DNA of 60,012 nt. Source: Bacteroidota bacterium (lineage in GTDB: Bacteria > Bacteroidota > Ignavibacteria > Kapaibacteriales > UBA2268). A program made the translations under genes and the position numbers. Every line of letters begins with the position of its first letter. Position 1 is the first letter of the stretch. The stretch is from positions 1 through 60,012 of the forward strand of contig JAKIZO010000009.1 in assembly GCA_022707965.1 (NCBI GenBank), written 5' to 3'. The notes under the pieces were generated by a model. That model made no database searches. It saw only the letters and a program-made list of their open reading frames with translations, and had not been told where the DNA came from. Below are positions 1-8,433 of this stretch, one piece after another.

Positions 1-1205
1 CCTAAATAAACAGCAATACGAGCGTCGTCCCAAGCCATACGTTCACGGTCGAGCAGAGGTTCTGCTGCGGGGTCGTCAATATTATCAATCAATGGAATTT
101 GATATGCTGTATTGATTTCAGAAATATTGCCATCGCGATCAGTTACCTGTGGGTTTTTGCCAGCTGGATAGTAATCAGTTGGAGCCTTATAAACAGGATA
201 ACCTTCGGGAGCTTGCAAAATTTGCAAAGCACCGCCACGAACGCGAGCAATATTATCTTTGAATGTAACATTCAAAAGCCAGGTTCTTGATGAGAAAGTA
301 GTCAAAGCACCGCCAGAACCATTAGCAAGATGCTTAATTCTGTGCATCAAAGCGTTGAATTCAAAGTCGTTCAAACCTGGAAGGTCGCTTTGAGCATAGT
401 AAGGATGACGGTCAACAGTTGTATCTTTCTTGAAGTTTTCGAATACTACGTTACGGAAGAATGCAGCGCGAGCGCCTGGAAGCACAACAATATGTCCCCA
501 TTCACGTGAGAAATTGTTCACTAGCTGACCAATGAAGCGAATTCTTGATTGAGTGAAAGGAACAGCTGCGCCACCGAATCTCTTCCAAGGTGAAGTTTTG
601 AGGTTTGGATCGCTTTCGGGATTTAAGTATAAGCGTGCTGCCTGGAATGCGATTGCATATTCAAATGGAACAATCACATAACGTGGGTCAGTAGGTAAAT
701 TGTTAGGATCCAAATTTACGAGCTTGCGAGCAACTGTGTCCAATACAACATTGAAAATGTAGTTGTATTTGTCAGGATGGACAGTCGCATCGCGACGAGT
801 GTTATACGACAATGTTCTTTTTACGCCATCATCGTACAAGAAATAGCGCATATCAGCATAACCGAAGCCACCCTGGTCTGCTGGATATGTAGTTACAGGA
901 TCTGGAACTGCGGTTTGGTCGTAAGTGATACGAGCAAAACCGTCAGCAATGATACGACCGCCTGTTGAGTCGATTAAGCAGCCGTTGTCAAGGAATTTTA
1001 CTGTTGTCCCGGGTTCAATTATAAGAGTACCGCCGACAACAAGCTTTTTGTTGATTACGTAAATTGAGTCTCTTTGGAACACTCTTACTTCTCCGGGAGC
1101 GATGCTGCCGGAAGCGTAAGCAGTTGGCAACTGTGCATATCCTTCAACGCCAAGGAATATGCATAGTAACGCTGCCAAGAAACTCATACGAAAAAATCGT
1201 TGCAT
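1..1205 (-). CDS. Secreted beta-helix-like surface protein (N-terminal part; runs off the window)
   Basis: The reading frame is open from an ATG at 1205 to the window edge, giving about 401 residues with no stop, so the C-terminus lies outside. A perfect GGAGGT ribosome binding site precedes the start. The protein begins with a signal peptide (MQRFFRMSFLAALLCIFLG, likely cut after GYA). About 50 residues later come short beta-rich stretches (GGTLIIEPGTTVKF), and further on FKDNIARVRGGALQ, a pattern typical of right-handed parallel beta-helix proteins that display on the surface. A T9SS sorting tail is expected by analogy with the neighbouring secreted genes but cannot be seen. No enzymatic motif is recognised. 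The location is probably outer membrane or extracellular. Confidence 0.8.
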   Translation of the reverse strand, partial: MQRFFRMSFLAALLCIFLGVEGYAQLPTAYASGSIAPGEVRVFQRDSIYVINKKLVVGGTLIIEPGTTVKFLDNGCLIDSTGGRIIADGFARITYDQTAVPDPVTTYPADQGGFGYADMRYFLYDDGVKRTLSYNTRRDATVHPDKYNYIFNVVLDTVARKLVNLDPNNLPTDPRYVIVPFEYAIAFQAARLYLNPESDPNLKTSPWKRFGGAAVPFTQSRIRFIGQLVNNFSREWGHIVVLPGARAAFFRNVVFENFKKDTTVDRHPYYAQSDLPGLNDFEFNALMHRIKHLANGSGGALTTFSSRTWLLNVTFKDNIARVRGGALQILQAPEGYPVYKAPTDYYPAGKNPQVTDRDGNISEINTAYQIPLIDNIDDPAAEPLLDRERMAWDDARIAVYL

Positions 1206-1235
1206 GTTACCTCCAAAATGTGAAAATTTTGTTAT

Positions 1236-1265
1236 AAAATCTATGTTACTTAGAAAATCTATGTT
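1236..1265 (-). promoter_or_regulatory. Tandem direct repeat in the upstream region of the beta-helix gene
   Basis: AACATAGATTTT (minus-strand reading) occurs twice, at 1254-1265 and 1236-1247, with an exact 18-bp period, about 30 bp before the start codon of the secreted protein gene. It may be a regulator-binding direct repeat or a local duplication overlapping the promoter. No regulator is known. Confidence 0.25.
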
Positions 1266-1303
1266 CATTTTGCATAAAATAAATAATATTACATAAAAGC
1301 GTT

Positions 1304-2029
1304 TTACTCAATAATCGTGCCAAGTCGAGCAAGTTCAATTTTTGCTGCGTTAGCAAATTCTGCGAAATCGCGATTTTTTGCAACCATTGTAAGATGCTCG
1401 ATAGCGCGATCTTTTTCGTTCATACGAGCGTAGCAAATACCGGCGAAAAGCAAATAGCGTCCCTTAGAAGTTGGGTCGATAGCTAATTCAGCTGCTTTCT
1501 CGTAATTTTTAGCTGCATCGGATAAATTATCGTTCTTCTCGCTGCATACTGCAAGCCCGGCATAGCCACCTTTTGCTACTTCGTCTGAATTTGCTTTCGC
1601 AGCAATTTCGAAGTATTTGCGAGCTTCGGAAATATTGTCCAACGCAAGATATGCCTCTCCGGCAAGCAAGGCTGCAATTCTACCTGATGGGGTTGATGAA
1701 TATTCTTCAACAATTTGGATAAGCCCCAATACTTTCTCGCCTCTTACTGTTGGGACTGAATCCCCTCCAAACAAGGCGCGAGCGTATTCTTCCCTATCGA
1801 AATATGGTCTAATTCTCGAAAGCGCCAAAGCTGCTTCTTCTTTATTCTTATTGCTTGTATATGTAAAATAATAAGCAACAGCTACAATTGCCACTACTGC
1901 AACTGCTGCTATTGCTATCAATTTACCATACTTTTGAATAAAATTAACCTCGCCGCCTTCTCCCTGAACCTGATTTTCAAGTTCGTCGTCAAAACTCTGT
2001 TCGTTTTTGTTATTAATCTTGTCGCTCAT
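1304..2029 (-). CDS. Membrane-anchored tetratricopeptide-repeat protein
   Basis: This encodes 241 residues. A charged cytoplasmic N-terminus (about 1-32) is followed by one strong transmembrane helix (about 36-57, IAIAAVAVVAIVAVAYYF). The rest is alpha-helical TPR-like repeats (for example GEAYLALDNISEARKYFEIA and GICYARMNEKDRAIEHL). The architecture resembles YfgM/TPR_21-type periplasmic-facing chaperone-associated proteins, but the match is by layout, not by a diagnostic motif. An AAAGGA ribosome binding site lies 3 to 8 bp before the ATG. It sits between tRNA-Arg (upstream, same strand) and the secreted beta-helix gene (downstream, same strand). The function is likely protein-protein scaffolding at the inner membrane. 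Confidence 0.8.
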   Translation of the reverse strand: MSDKINNKNEQSFDDELENQVQGEGGEVNFIQKYGKLIAIAAVAVVAIVAVAYYFTYTSNKNKEEAALALSRIRPYFDREEYARALFGGDSVPTVRGEKVLGLIQIVEEYSSTPSGRIAALLAGEAYLALDNISEARKYFEIAAKANSDEVAKGGYAGLAVCSEKNDNLSDAAKNYEKAAELAIDPTSKGRYLLFAGICYARMNEKDRAIEHLTMVAKNRDFAEFANAAKIELARLGTIIE

Positions 2030-2066
2030 AAATCCTTTTATTTATTAATGATACTATTTTTCTTCG

Positions 2067-2140
2067 CACGCCCGAAGGGACTCGAACCCTTAGCCTTTGG
2101 AACCGGAATCCAACACTCTATCCAATTGAGCTACGGGCGC
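2067..2140 (-). tRNA. tRNA-Arg (anticodon CCG)
   Basis: Read on the minus strand this is a full cloverleaf. The acceptor GCGCCCG pairs with CGGGCGT, and the D-stem GCTC pairs with GAGT. The anticodon stem TTGGA/TCCAA encloses loop TTCCGGT, giving anticodon CCG (reads CGG). The T-arm is AAGGG-TTCGAGT-CCCTT. CCA is not encoded. Confidence 0.95.
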
Positions 2141-2331
2141 TCTCAATAGTGTTAAACTACTCGACCCTTTGGCATACAAATATATTATTATTGAAATTTT
2201 CTACCAAGTTTTAATAATTTTTTTTATTCCTAAATTTTATTTTTCTCGAAAATTTTCCACAATCATTTGACTATTTTTTTCACACTGTCAGAATTTTTTC
2301 ACACTTTTCTGACACTTTGCAAAACGAAAAG

Positions 2332-2364
2332 AAAAGGGAGCTATATTTTCTATAACTCCCTTTT
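2332..2364 (-). terminator. Bidirectional stem-loop terminator
   Basis: AAAAGGGAG and CTCCCTTTT form a stem of at least nine base pairs, extended by CTATA/TATA, with a short loop. A-tract and T-tract flanks on both sides make it usable in both directions. It lies directly after the stop codon of the 1.8-kilo-residue secreted protein gene on the minus strand. Confidence 0.75.
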
Positions 2365-2381
2365 CAATATTTCAATCTACG

Positions 2382-5300
2382 TTATTTCACAACTTTCAAA
2401 GTTGTAGTTGTTGAACGGTTGCCCGCATAAACTACAATGGTGTAGCTACCAGCAGTAAGGTTTCTGAGGTCTAATCTCAATTGGTTTTCACCTGCCGAAA
2501 TTGAACTAAACGATTCAGCAAATACTTTGCTTCCAGCAATGTTGTAGATTTCTACAACTGCGGAACCTTCCACAGGTGAATAGAACGAAATGTATGCAAA
2601 GTCTTTTGCTGGATTTGGCGAAATTGATGTTACTTCGAATGCACCATCACCATCAATTGTTACAACTCTTGTGTTGCTGTATGAGAATTCGCCGTTTTGG
2701 TCAATCATCTTTAATCTATATGCGTATGACTTGCCTGCGGAAACGCTTCTATCGATAACTGGACCGTATTCAGTAGCAACTGCAGAATTGCCTTTTGCCT
2801 TCACTTCATCAATTTTAGCAAATGCACCGATACCGAATTCGTTTACTTTTGCTTTTTCAATATCAAATCTTGATGAATTTACTTCTGATGCAGTTATCCA
2901 GTTAAGTTCAACTCGCTTGCCGACAGCATTAGCATCAAACGAGAAAAGTTCGATTGGAATAATTGTTCCGCCGTTGTTTTGAACGTAGTCCATCGCAGCA
3001 CGAATGAGAGCATCTGCCATTGGGAAGTGTCTCCAATCGAGCCCGAAGTAAATTACATTTGTAAACAGCGACGAGGAAGCAATACACATAATCTTCTGGT
3101 CGAACATAATTGTATCGGGGTCAATGTAGAACATACCAACGCGAGCAACACCTACACCGCTTTCAGTCATATTAACAACATCGCCGACAGGTGCAGGGTC
3201 GCCAAGGAAGCCCGTTGGAACTGCCACAAAATCAATATTGCGAGCAAGTGCGAAGCCACGAACTACCGACAAAGTGTCGAACGGACGAGTTTCTTTTGGA
3301 GTTGCTCTCAATATCTTTTCTGTAAAGTAGGTTCCGTCTAAGTATTGAGGAATACCATTCTGGCGGACTACATCCTGGCTTGCAATGATAAAGTTGCTCT
3401 TATCGTTGAGTTTTCCTTTGTTCAAGAATTTCAAAACATCGCCAATTACGTAGGTCGAATACATTTCATCGTGAGCATCGCCAAAGAAGAGCGAACGATA
3501 CATTGTATAGTTAACCGAGCGTTCTTCCCAACCGCGGCGGTCGAAAATATCGAAGTCGTGGTCTGCTTCTCCCTTCATCTGGAACCAGCCAATTCTCTGG
3601 AATGCAGTAATTAAGGTGTCTGCATTCAAGCGACCAGCGATTTGGTCCATCTGAACGGGTGTTGGGTCGGAAACAGTATCGATATCAACGAAGCTATTTT
3701 CGACTGAAAGAAGCAGGTCGAGCTTAGCACGTTTCAAGTAGAAGCGAACGATTTTATCTTCGAGCACGTTATTCGAAGTCATTTCATCAGGTTGAGCAAG
3801 GCTTACTTTAATTCTATAACGTGGAGTAACGTTCGGCAGCATTGTAGAGAAGTGCTGTGGCACATTGTATCCAACCACCTGCGAGTAAGTCAGCGGAATG
3901 AAGTCATCGTTGTCTTTGCCATCGCCCAAACCGAATACTACAACAGCGTCATCAGTTGGGCTAATCTGAGCAGTTACAATTTTAGGAGCAACTGCGGGAA
4001 TAGTGAAGTTGCCAAGTGTATCTTCGCGGAATATTTCGACTTTAATTTGTGCAGCTGATTGAAGCATATTGCCGTTGTTGCGAACTATTGCTTTTACTTC
4101 GACTGGTGCTTGTGTCATAATGTATTCTGCGTCATTGAAAAGAGATGTTGGACGCAAGTCTTGATAAGCACCAGGAGCAATAATAGAGTGAATTTCGATA
4201 TCATTATTGAGCAATCTGCCATTGAATTCGCAAGCACCGATATCATAACGTTGGTTTGCGAAGCCACGCAAATTGCCATCAATATCATTGCTTACTTCGT
4301 CATATCTTGCACCGCGGTTGTTAATCTTGGAGTTAATTGGTGTTGGATTCGATTTAATTCTCAAATTGCCAGGATTAGCCCCAATCATTTCATGGTCTTG
4401 CAAGAAGTTGTAATCAACAGAATAAATATCGCAACCAGTCCAATATCTCCATTGATTTAATGTTTTAAATTCGCCTGTAAAGCCAAGAGTTAATAAGTTA
4501 CGTTCTACATCCACTTCAATATAGCGGTAATAGTCAATCCCGTCTGCAAGCCAGAATGCATTGCGTTCAATATTAATTCCTTCTGCTTTTGGCTTTTCGT
4601 TGTAATAGAATACTGCTGCTTTTGACTCAACAGAGTTATCAATATCCTCATCCAAAATTGCAATTGCATTATTACCCAAAATTAAGTCTTTGTTCTGCAT
4701 TACAGCCAAACCAACAATATTACCCATGTTGGCAAACTCGTCGTCAGGAATAATAATCGTATTATTGATAATTCTATCTTCACGAGTAAAGAATCCAGGA
4801 GTTGCAGGCGATAGCATTCTATCGTTCAAGTTAGGCACATTCATATTTCGAGCAGTAGCAAGATAAATACCAGCAATATGAGCATCGGCATTATTAACCT
4901 TCAAATCATAAATCATATTATTTACAACAACAAATTTTTCTTTGTCTTTCGGGAAAAATTGAGTGCGGTTGACACCTTCCTGCAATGTGTAAGAAGCCTG
5001 ATCAATTTTCACACCGTAAGTAATGAACGATGATTTAATATTGCTGATTTCGTTACCATCTATTCTAATGTTGTTATTGTGATATCCCAAATATCCAGAT
5101 TTGTCTTCGCCACCGACAATAATACCCGCAGCATCGTTTGTAGTAGCATTAATATTATATATACGGTTCTGAGCAATTAATGTATTTTCTTCGTAACCAA
5201 CGAAAATACCTGCACGGCCAACATTATAAATCTTGTTCTTGATGAATTTATTATTGTTGTTCAAATACTTGGTAATTGTTACTTCTGGACCTCTAATTTT

Positions 5301-7868
5301 ATCCAGCACGCCCAAACCAAGCGAAACAATACCATAACCAAATTTTGTAATTTCGTTGTTTTCGATAATTATATTGCTTATGTTAATGGTGTCCAGTTGG
5401 TAATAGTTGCTTTGAGTACTTACAAAGAAAGGTGGTGTATTTCTCAAAACAAAGCCAGCGGAGTAAGTTCCAGTTGCACGAACATTTTCTTCGAACGTGT
5501 AAACGCTACGGTCTGCGATAAATTCAAATTTTACGTTTGGCAAATTCCAATCATAAGATGTTGTTGTGCTTTCGCCATCAACGATACAGTTTTTAACAGT
5601 AATATTGCGTGAACCAGTGCCGAAATAGAATGGAGCACGGAACATTACCGACGGAGGTGTGTGCATTTTGAAGACTAATGATTTTTGCGGACCACCATCA
5701 AACACAATATGACCATCGCTTGCGGCATAGTCGTTTTTATGCTCGTTCAATACTGAGTTTATTGGAGCAAAGGCTGATGTTTGATTATGATTCTGACCAA
5801 ACAAAATACCAATACCCGAAGCACTGTATAGATTAACCACAACACTTGCACGATTTGCCAGTTTCTGTTGTGATGGGCGAATTATAATTTTTGCATCTTC
5901 CGAAGCACCGATAATCTTGGTTCTCAAATCAAGTGCAGGATAAGGCAAATCAATATTACCCAAATCGTAAACGTCATCTTCTAATTCCAGAACAACCTCA
6001 CTGGTAACGCCTTTCTTGTAAATTTCATCAAACGCTTGCGTCAGACTTGTGAAAGTATTATTACCCGAGCAGGTCGAGCAAACCTTGTATGTGCCTGCTA
6101 ACCCAGATTTAACAACAAACGAAGTTGTGTATGTATTATCAACGGCGTTGCCTTCTTCGGGGTGGTCAATCATAATAGTTGCTGTATATGTGCCAGCAGC
6201 TGCTGGAACAAATTCATTCGGGAAACGAACAATTTTATATGGAGGGAAAGTAGATGGAATAATATCTATATCTGTTTGATCCTGGAAAACTACCTGACCC
6301 TGAGAATTTGTAATAGTAACAGTTGCAACGGCACCGAAAATATCTTCGAAACCATTGTTCTGCACTCTCACGACAACTGGTTGCGGACGCATTTTGTAGT
6401 TTTCGTCGGGTGTTGGAGAAAATAGTGTGTCGGGTTTAGCATCTACGCCATAAGTAACCTTGAAAATATGCGGTTCGCCACCAGTTGGTGGGAAGAAGTC
6501 GTTAGAAGGATTTAAATCCTGAGAATTGAGCAAATAAACTCTCACTCTTGCTTCATATTCGCCAACTTCTGTTGGAGCAAAATTCTGGAAGAACACAGTA
6601 GTATTTGTCCCAGGTTGAAGTGGAGCAATTTTGTTCACCCACACAACGTGTGGAGGTTCGTATACCAACACATTATCTTTGAAAATACGGCATTCAACGC
6701 GGAACGAATCGACGGGATTAATACCCGAATTCTGAACTGTTATTCCAAGTGGAATTGTTGTGCCGCTTAGAGGATATTTTGTAAATTCTTTTTTAAGCGG
6801 GAACGGAATACCAACGGCAACCAGGTCCCAGGGCAGAGCAATATAGAACTTTTGTTGGAAATCTTGCGTTAAATCAGGTCTGCCTTCCACTTCAAATCGA
6901 GAATATATTGTATATTCGCCACTTGAAATACCGGGGTTCGATAAATCAAGTCGACCAGTTGGACCTTCGAGAGGATCAACGTGAGCAGCAATACCTTTTG
7001 CGTGTGTGAAACGATAACGAATTGGGTTCGGGTCGCCAACAATAGTTAATGGAATTCTTGTTACGCTCAAATCGCCTTCAGCAGTAGCAACATAGATTGT
7101 ATCGGGGTTCGGACTTGTCGATGGACCCACGACCGCGTAACTAACATAAACCGTTGGTTGAATAGAAGCACGTTTGATATTAACCGAAGGATGGTTGTTG
7201 TGTTCAAATGGGATTATTGAACCAGCTGTCAGCACTGTTGAAGCTGGAGGATAAATTGCAGTCATTTGAGGGTTTGATAGAATTTCTATTCTTGCATTTG
7301 GGCGGGGAACTGTTCCCGCACTTGTCCCCGAAAATGTTATAGAGCAGCCATCGCCATCGCCATAACGCACGTGTGCGCGTCCGGAAATATTTGTCCCATA
7401 CACTTGAGTAATAGCACCATAGTTCGAATTATTATAGCAAATTTTTACTAATAAGTTCCCACCAGTATAGTTGAAGTAATTATCGGCTTGAAAATTAAAC
7501 TTATTCCAACCAGCAGAAGTTACAGTATATGATGGAGTTGTGTAAACAAGCTGCCATCCAGATGCTACAGGACCTGATATAGAGGTCAATGTCGTATTCT
7601 GCATATAAATTGAGAATCCTGCGTAAGAAGCATACGATGGGCTAATTACATTAATCGAAAACCCTCTAATTAATCCAGGATTGCCACCGGCGCCAATAAT
7701 TTCAGCAGCCGTGTATAAATAAAAGCAAGCTGCATCTGGATTATCATTGAACGGATGAAAACTTGTTACTGTTCCAGTCCCAATCTGAATTTCTTGAGAA
7801 CGAACAGTCCCTGCAAGCACTGAAAGCACTATTGCTACAATGCTAAACCATCTTAAAAATTTTCTCAT
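2382..7868 (-). CDS. Giant T9SS-sorted secreted protein with CARDB-like and beta-helix regions
   Basis: The start is placed at the ATG at 7868 (GAGAGG ribosome binding site 7 bp before it) rather than at the longer open frame. That gives 1828 residues starting MRKFLRWFSIVAIVLSVLAG, a clear signal peptide. After a beta-rich N-terminal third come two CARDB-like adhesion modules (roughly 360-470 and 475-590, for example IPLGITVQNSGINPVDSF). A long right-handed beta-helix follows (roughly 600-1200; NNKFIKNKIYNVGRAGIF and similar repeats). The end is a type A T9SS sorting domain (SISPNPAKDFAYISF ... LKVVK). It should therefore be exported by Sec and the type IX system and anchored or released at the outer surface. 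No catalytic site is recognised; it is most likely an adhesin or matrix protein. It is followed by a strong terminator. Confidence 0.88.
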   Translation of the reverse strand: MRKFLRWFSIVAIVLSVLAGTVRSQEIQIGTGTVTSFHPFNDNPDAACFYLYTAAEIIGAGGNPGLIRGFSINVISPSYASYAGFSIYMQNTTLTSISGPVASGWQLVYTTPSYTVTSAGWNKFNFQADNYFNYTGGNLLVKICYNNSNYGAITQVYGTNISGRAHVRYGDGDGCSITFSGTSAGTVPRPNARIEILSNPQMTAIYPPASTVLTAGSIIPFEHNNHPSVNIKRASIQPTVYVSYAVVGPSTSPNPDTIYVATAEGDLSVTRIPLTIVGDPNPIRYRFTHAKGIAAHVDPLEGPTGRLDLSNPGISSGEYTIYSRFEVEGRPDLTQDFQQKFYIALPWDLVAVGIPFPLKKEFTKYPLSGTTIPLGITVQNSGINPVDSFRVECRIFKDNVLVYEPPHVVWVNKIAPLQPGTNTTVFFQNFAPTEVGEYEARVRVYLLNSQDLNPSNDFFPPTGGEPHIFKVTYGVDAKPDTLFSPTPDENYKMRPQPVVVRVQNNGFEDIFGAVATVTITNSQGQVVFQDQTDIDIIPSTFPPYKIVRFPNEFVPAAAGTYTATIMIDHPEEGNAVDNTYTTSFVVKSGLAGTYKVCSTCSGNNTFTSLTQAFDEIYKKGVTSEVVLELEDDVYDLGNIDLPYPALDLRTKIIGASEDAKIIIRPSQQKLANRASVVVNLYSASGIGILFGQNHNQTSAFAPINSVLNEHKNDYAASDGHIVFDGGPQKSLVFKMHTPPSVMFRAPFYFGTGSRNITVKNCIVDGESTTTSYDWNLPNVKFEFIADRSVYTFEENVRATGTYSAGFVLRNTPPFFVSTQSNYYQLDTINISNIIIENNEITKFGYGIVSLGLGVLDKIRGPEVTITKYLNNNNKFIKNKIYNVGRAGIFVGYEENTLIAQNRIYNINATTNDAAGIIVGGEDKSGYLGYHNNNIRIDGNEISNIKSSFITYGVKIDQASYTLQEGVNRTQFFPKDKEKFVVVNNMIYDLKVNNADAHIAGIYLATARNMNVPNLNDRMLSPATPGFFTREDRIINNTIIIPDDEFANMGNIVGLAVMQNKDLILGNNAIAILDEDIDNSVESKAAVFYYNEKPKAEGINIERNAFWLADGIDYYRYIEVDVERNLLTLGFTGEFKTLNQWRYWTGCDIYSVDYNFLQDHEMIGANPGNLRIKSNPTPINSKINNRGARYDEVSNDIDGNLRGFANQRYDIGACEFNGRLLNNDIEIHSIIAPGAYQDLRPTSLFNDAEYIMTQAPVEVKAIVRNNGNMLQSAAQIKVEIFREDTLGNFTIPAVAPKIVTAQISPTDDAVVVFGLGDGKDNDDFIPLTYSQVVGYNVPQHFSTMLPNVTPRYRIKVSLAQPDEMTSNNVLEDKIVRFYLKRAKLDLLLSVENSFVDIDTVSDPTPVQMDQIAGRLNADTLITAFQRIGWFQMKGEADHDFDIFDRRGWEERSVNYTMYRSLFFGDAHDEMYSTYVIGDVLKFLNKGKLNDKSNFIIASQDVVRQNGIPQYLDGTYFTEKILRATPKETRPFDTLSVVRGFALARNIDFVAVPTGFLGDPAPVGDVVNMTESGVGVARVGMFYIDPDTIMFDQKIMCIASSSLFTNVIYFGLDWRHFPMADALIRAAMDYVQNNGGTIIPIELFSFDANAVGKRVELNWITASEVNSSRFDIEKAKVNEFGIGAFAKIDEVKAKGNSAVATEYGPVIDRSVSAGKSYAYRLKMIDQNGEFSYSNTRVVTIDGDGAFEVTSISPNPAKDFAYISFYSPVEGSAVVEIYNIAGSKVFAESFSSISAGENQLRLDLRNLTAGSYTIVVYAGNRSTTTTLKVVK

Positions 7869-8027
7869 TAATAACCTCTCAAATAGTAACAAAATATATT
7901 TTTATGCTCACTAAATAATTTCAAATAGCAAGTTACATTAAAATTAACAATTTTTATAGAAATAAATATAATGATAATATAACAAATTTATAATAAAATT
8001 GTTACAAATGAAAAATAAAAATAAAAA

Positions 8028-8137
8028 AACCGTTGCTCTGTAAAAAAATTTCAACAAGGGGATGACATTTTCGCTGATTTTTAATCGGCGGGATACAGAG
8101 CAACGGTTGCCGATTGCATCGCTTTTGCGATGTTTTT
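8028..8137 (+). ncRNA. Candidate structured RNA / long leader element upstream of mgtE
   Basis: A perfect 15-bp stem pairs 8028-8042 (AACCGTTGCTCTGTA) with 8094-8108. Inside it, CGCTGATT (8072-8079) and AATCGGCG (8083-8090) form an 8-bp hairpin that contains one U-G pair on this strand; the other strand would have a C-A mismatch. The same right arm (AATCGGC, 8083-8089) is also perfectly complementary to GCCGATT at 8109-8115, just outside the long stem, which would make a pseudoknot. A terminator hairpin follows (CATCGC-TTTT-GCGATG then TTTTT, 8117-8137). TATAAT-like boxes lie at 7967-7972 and 7989-7994. It does not match any riboswitch consensus I know, including the M-box. It could be an independent small RNA or a regulated mgtE leader. 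The strand is favoured but not proven. Confidence 0.5.
8116..8137 (+). terminator. Intrinsic terminator ending the structured RNA before mgtE
   Basis: CATCGC and GCGATG pair around a TTTT loop and are followed immediately by five T residues. It lies about 300 bp before the mgtE start, so it is either the end of a small RNA or an attenuator in the mgtE leader. Confidence 0.55.
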
Positions 8138-8386
8138 AAATACACATTTTTTCTTGATACAAAATAATTGATTTTATTTCTAAAAAAATATAGTCTAAAA
8201 TGTGATTTTATTGTAGTAAAGTTGTATTTCAATTTGTAGTGCTTACCACTACAAAAATTCACTTCAATTTTTTAATATTTTTTGATAATTTTGTTTGATT
8301 TATGTTTAACAAACATTTGAACGAAATGTCCAAATCTGATGATCCTGGCAGTTGGGTTATCTCTTTAATTAACGAAATTATGTAGT

Positions 8387-8416
8387 TGCGGGGATGGTTT
8401 TGCATCTATCTCCGCA
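8387..8416 (+). promoter_or_regulatory. mgtE: 11-bp stem-loop just before the mgtE ribosome binding site
   Basis: TGCGGGGATGG (8387-8397) pairs over 11 positions, two of them G-U, with CTATCTCCGCA (8406-8416) around an 8-nt loop. The mgtE GGAGGT site (8425-8430) begins 8 nt later. No T-tract follows, so it is not a terminator. It may influence translation initiation or mRNA stability. Confidence 0.4.
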
Positions 8417-8433
8417 AAAAGTGTGGAGGTAAT

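Noticed and set aside
8028-8137. M-box or fluoride riboswitch, SRP RNA, 6S RNA or integron attC site
   Set aside because: The consensus motifs of these elements that I know are not present; the attC core (RYYYAAC/GTTRRRY) does not fit either.
8002-8262. 86-residue minus-strand open frame in the mgtE leader
   Set aside because: The translation is low-complexity and lies over the structured RNA; no start signal.
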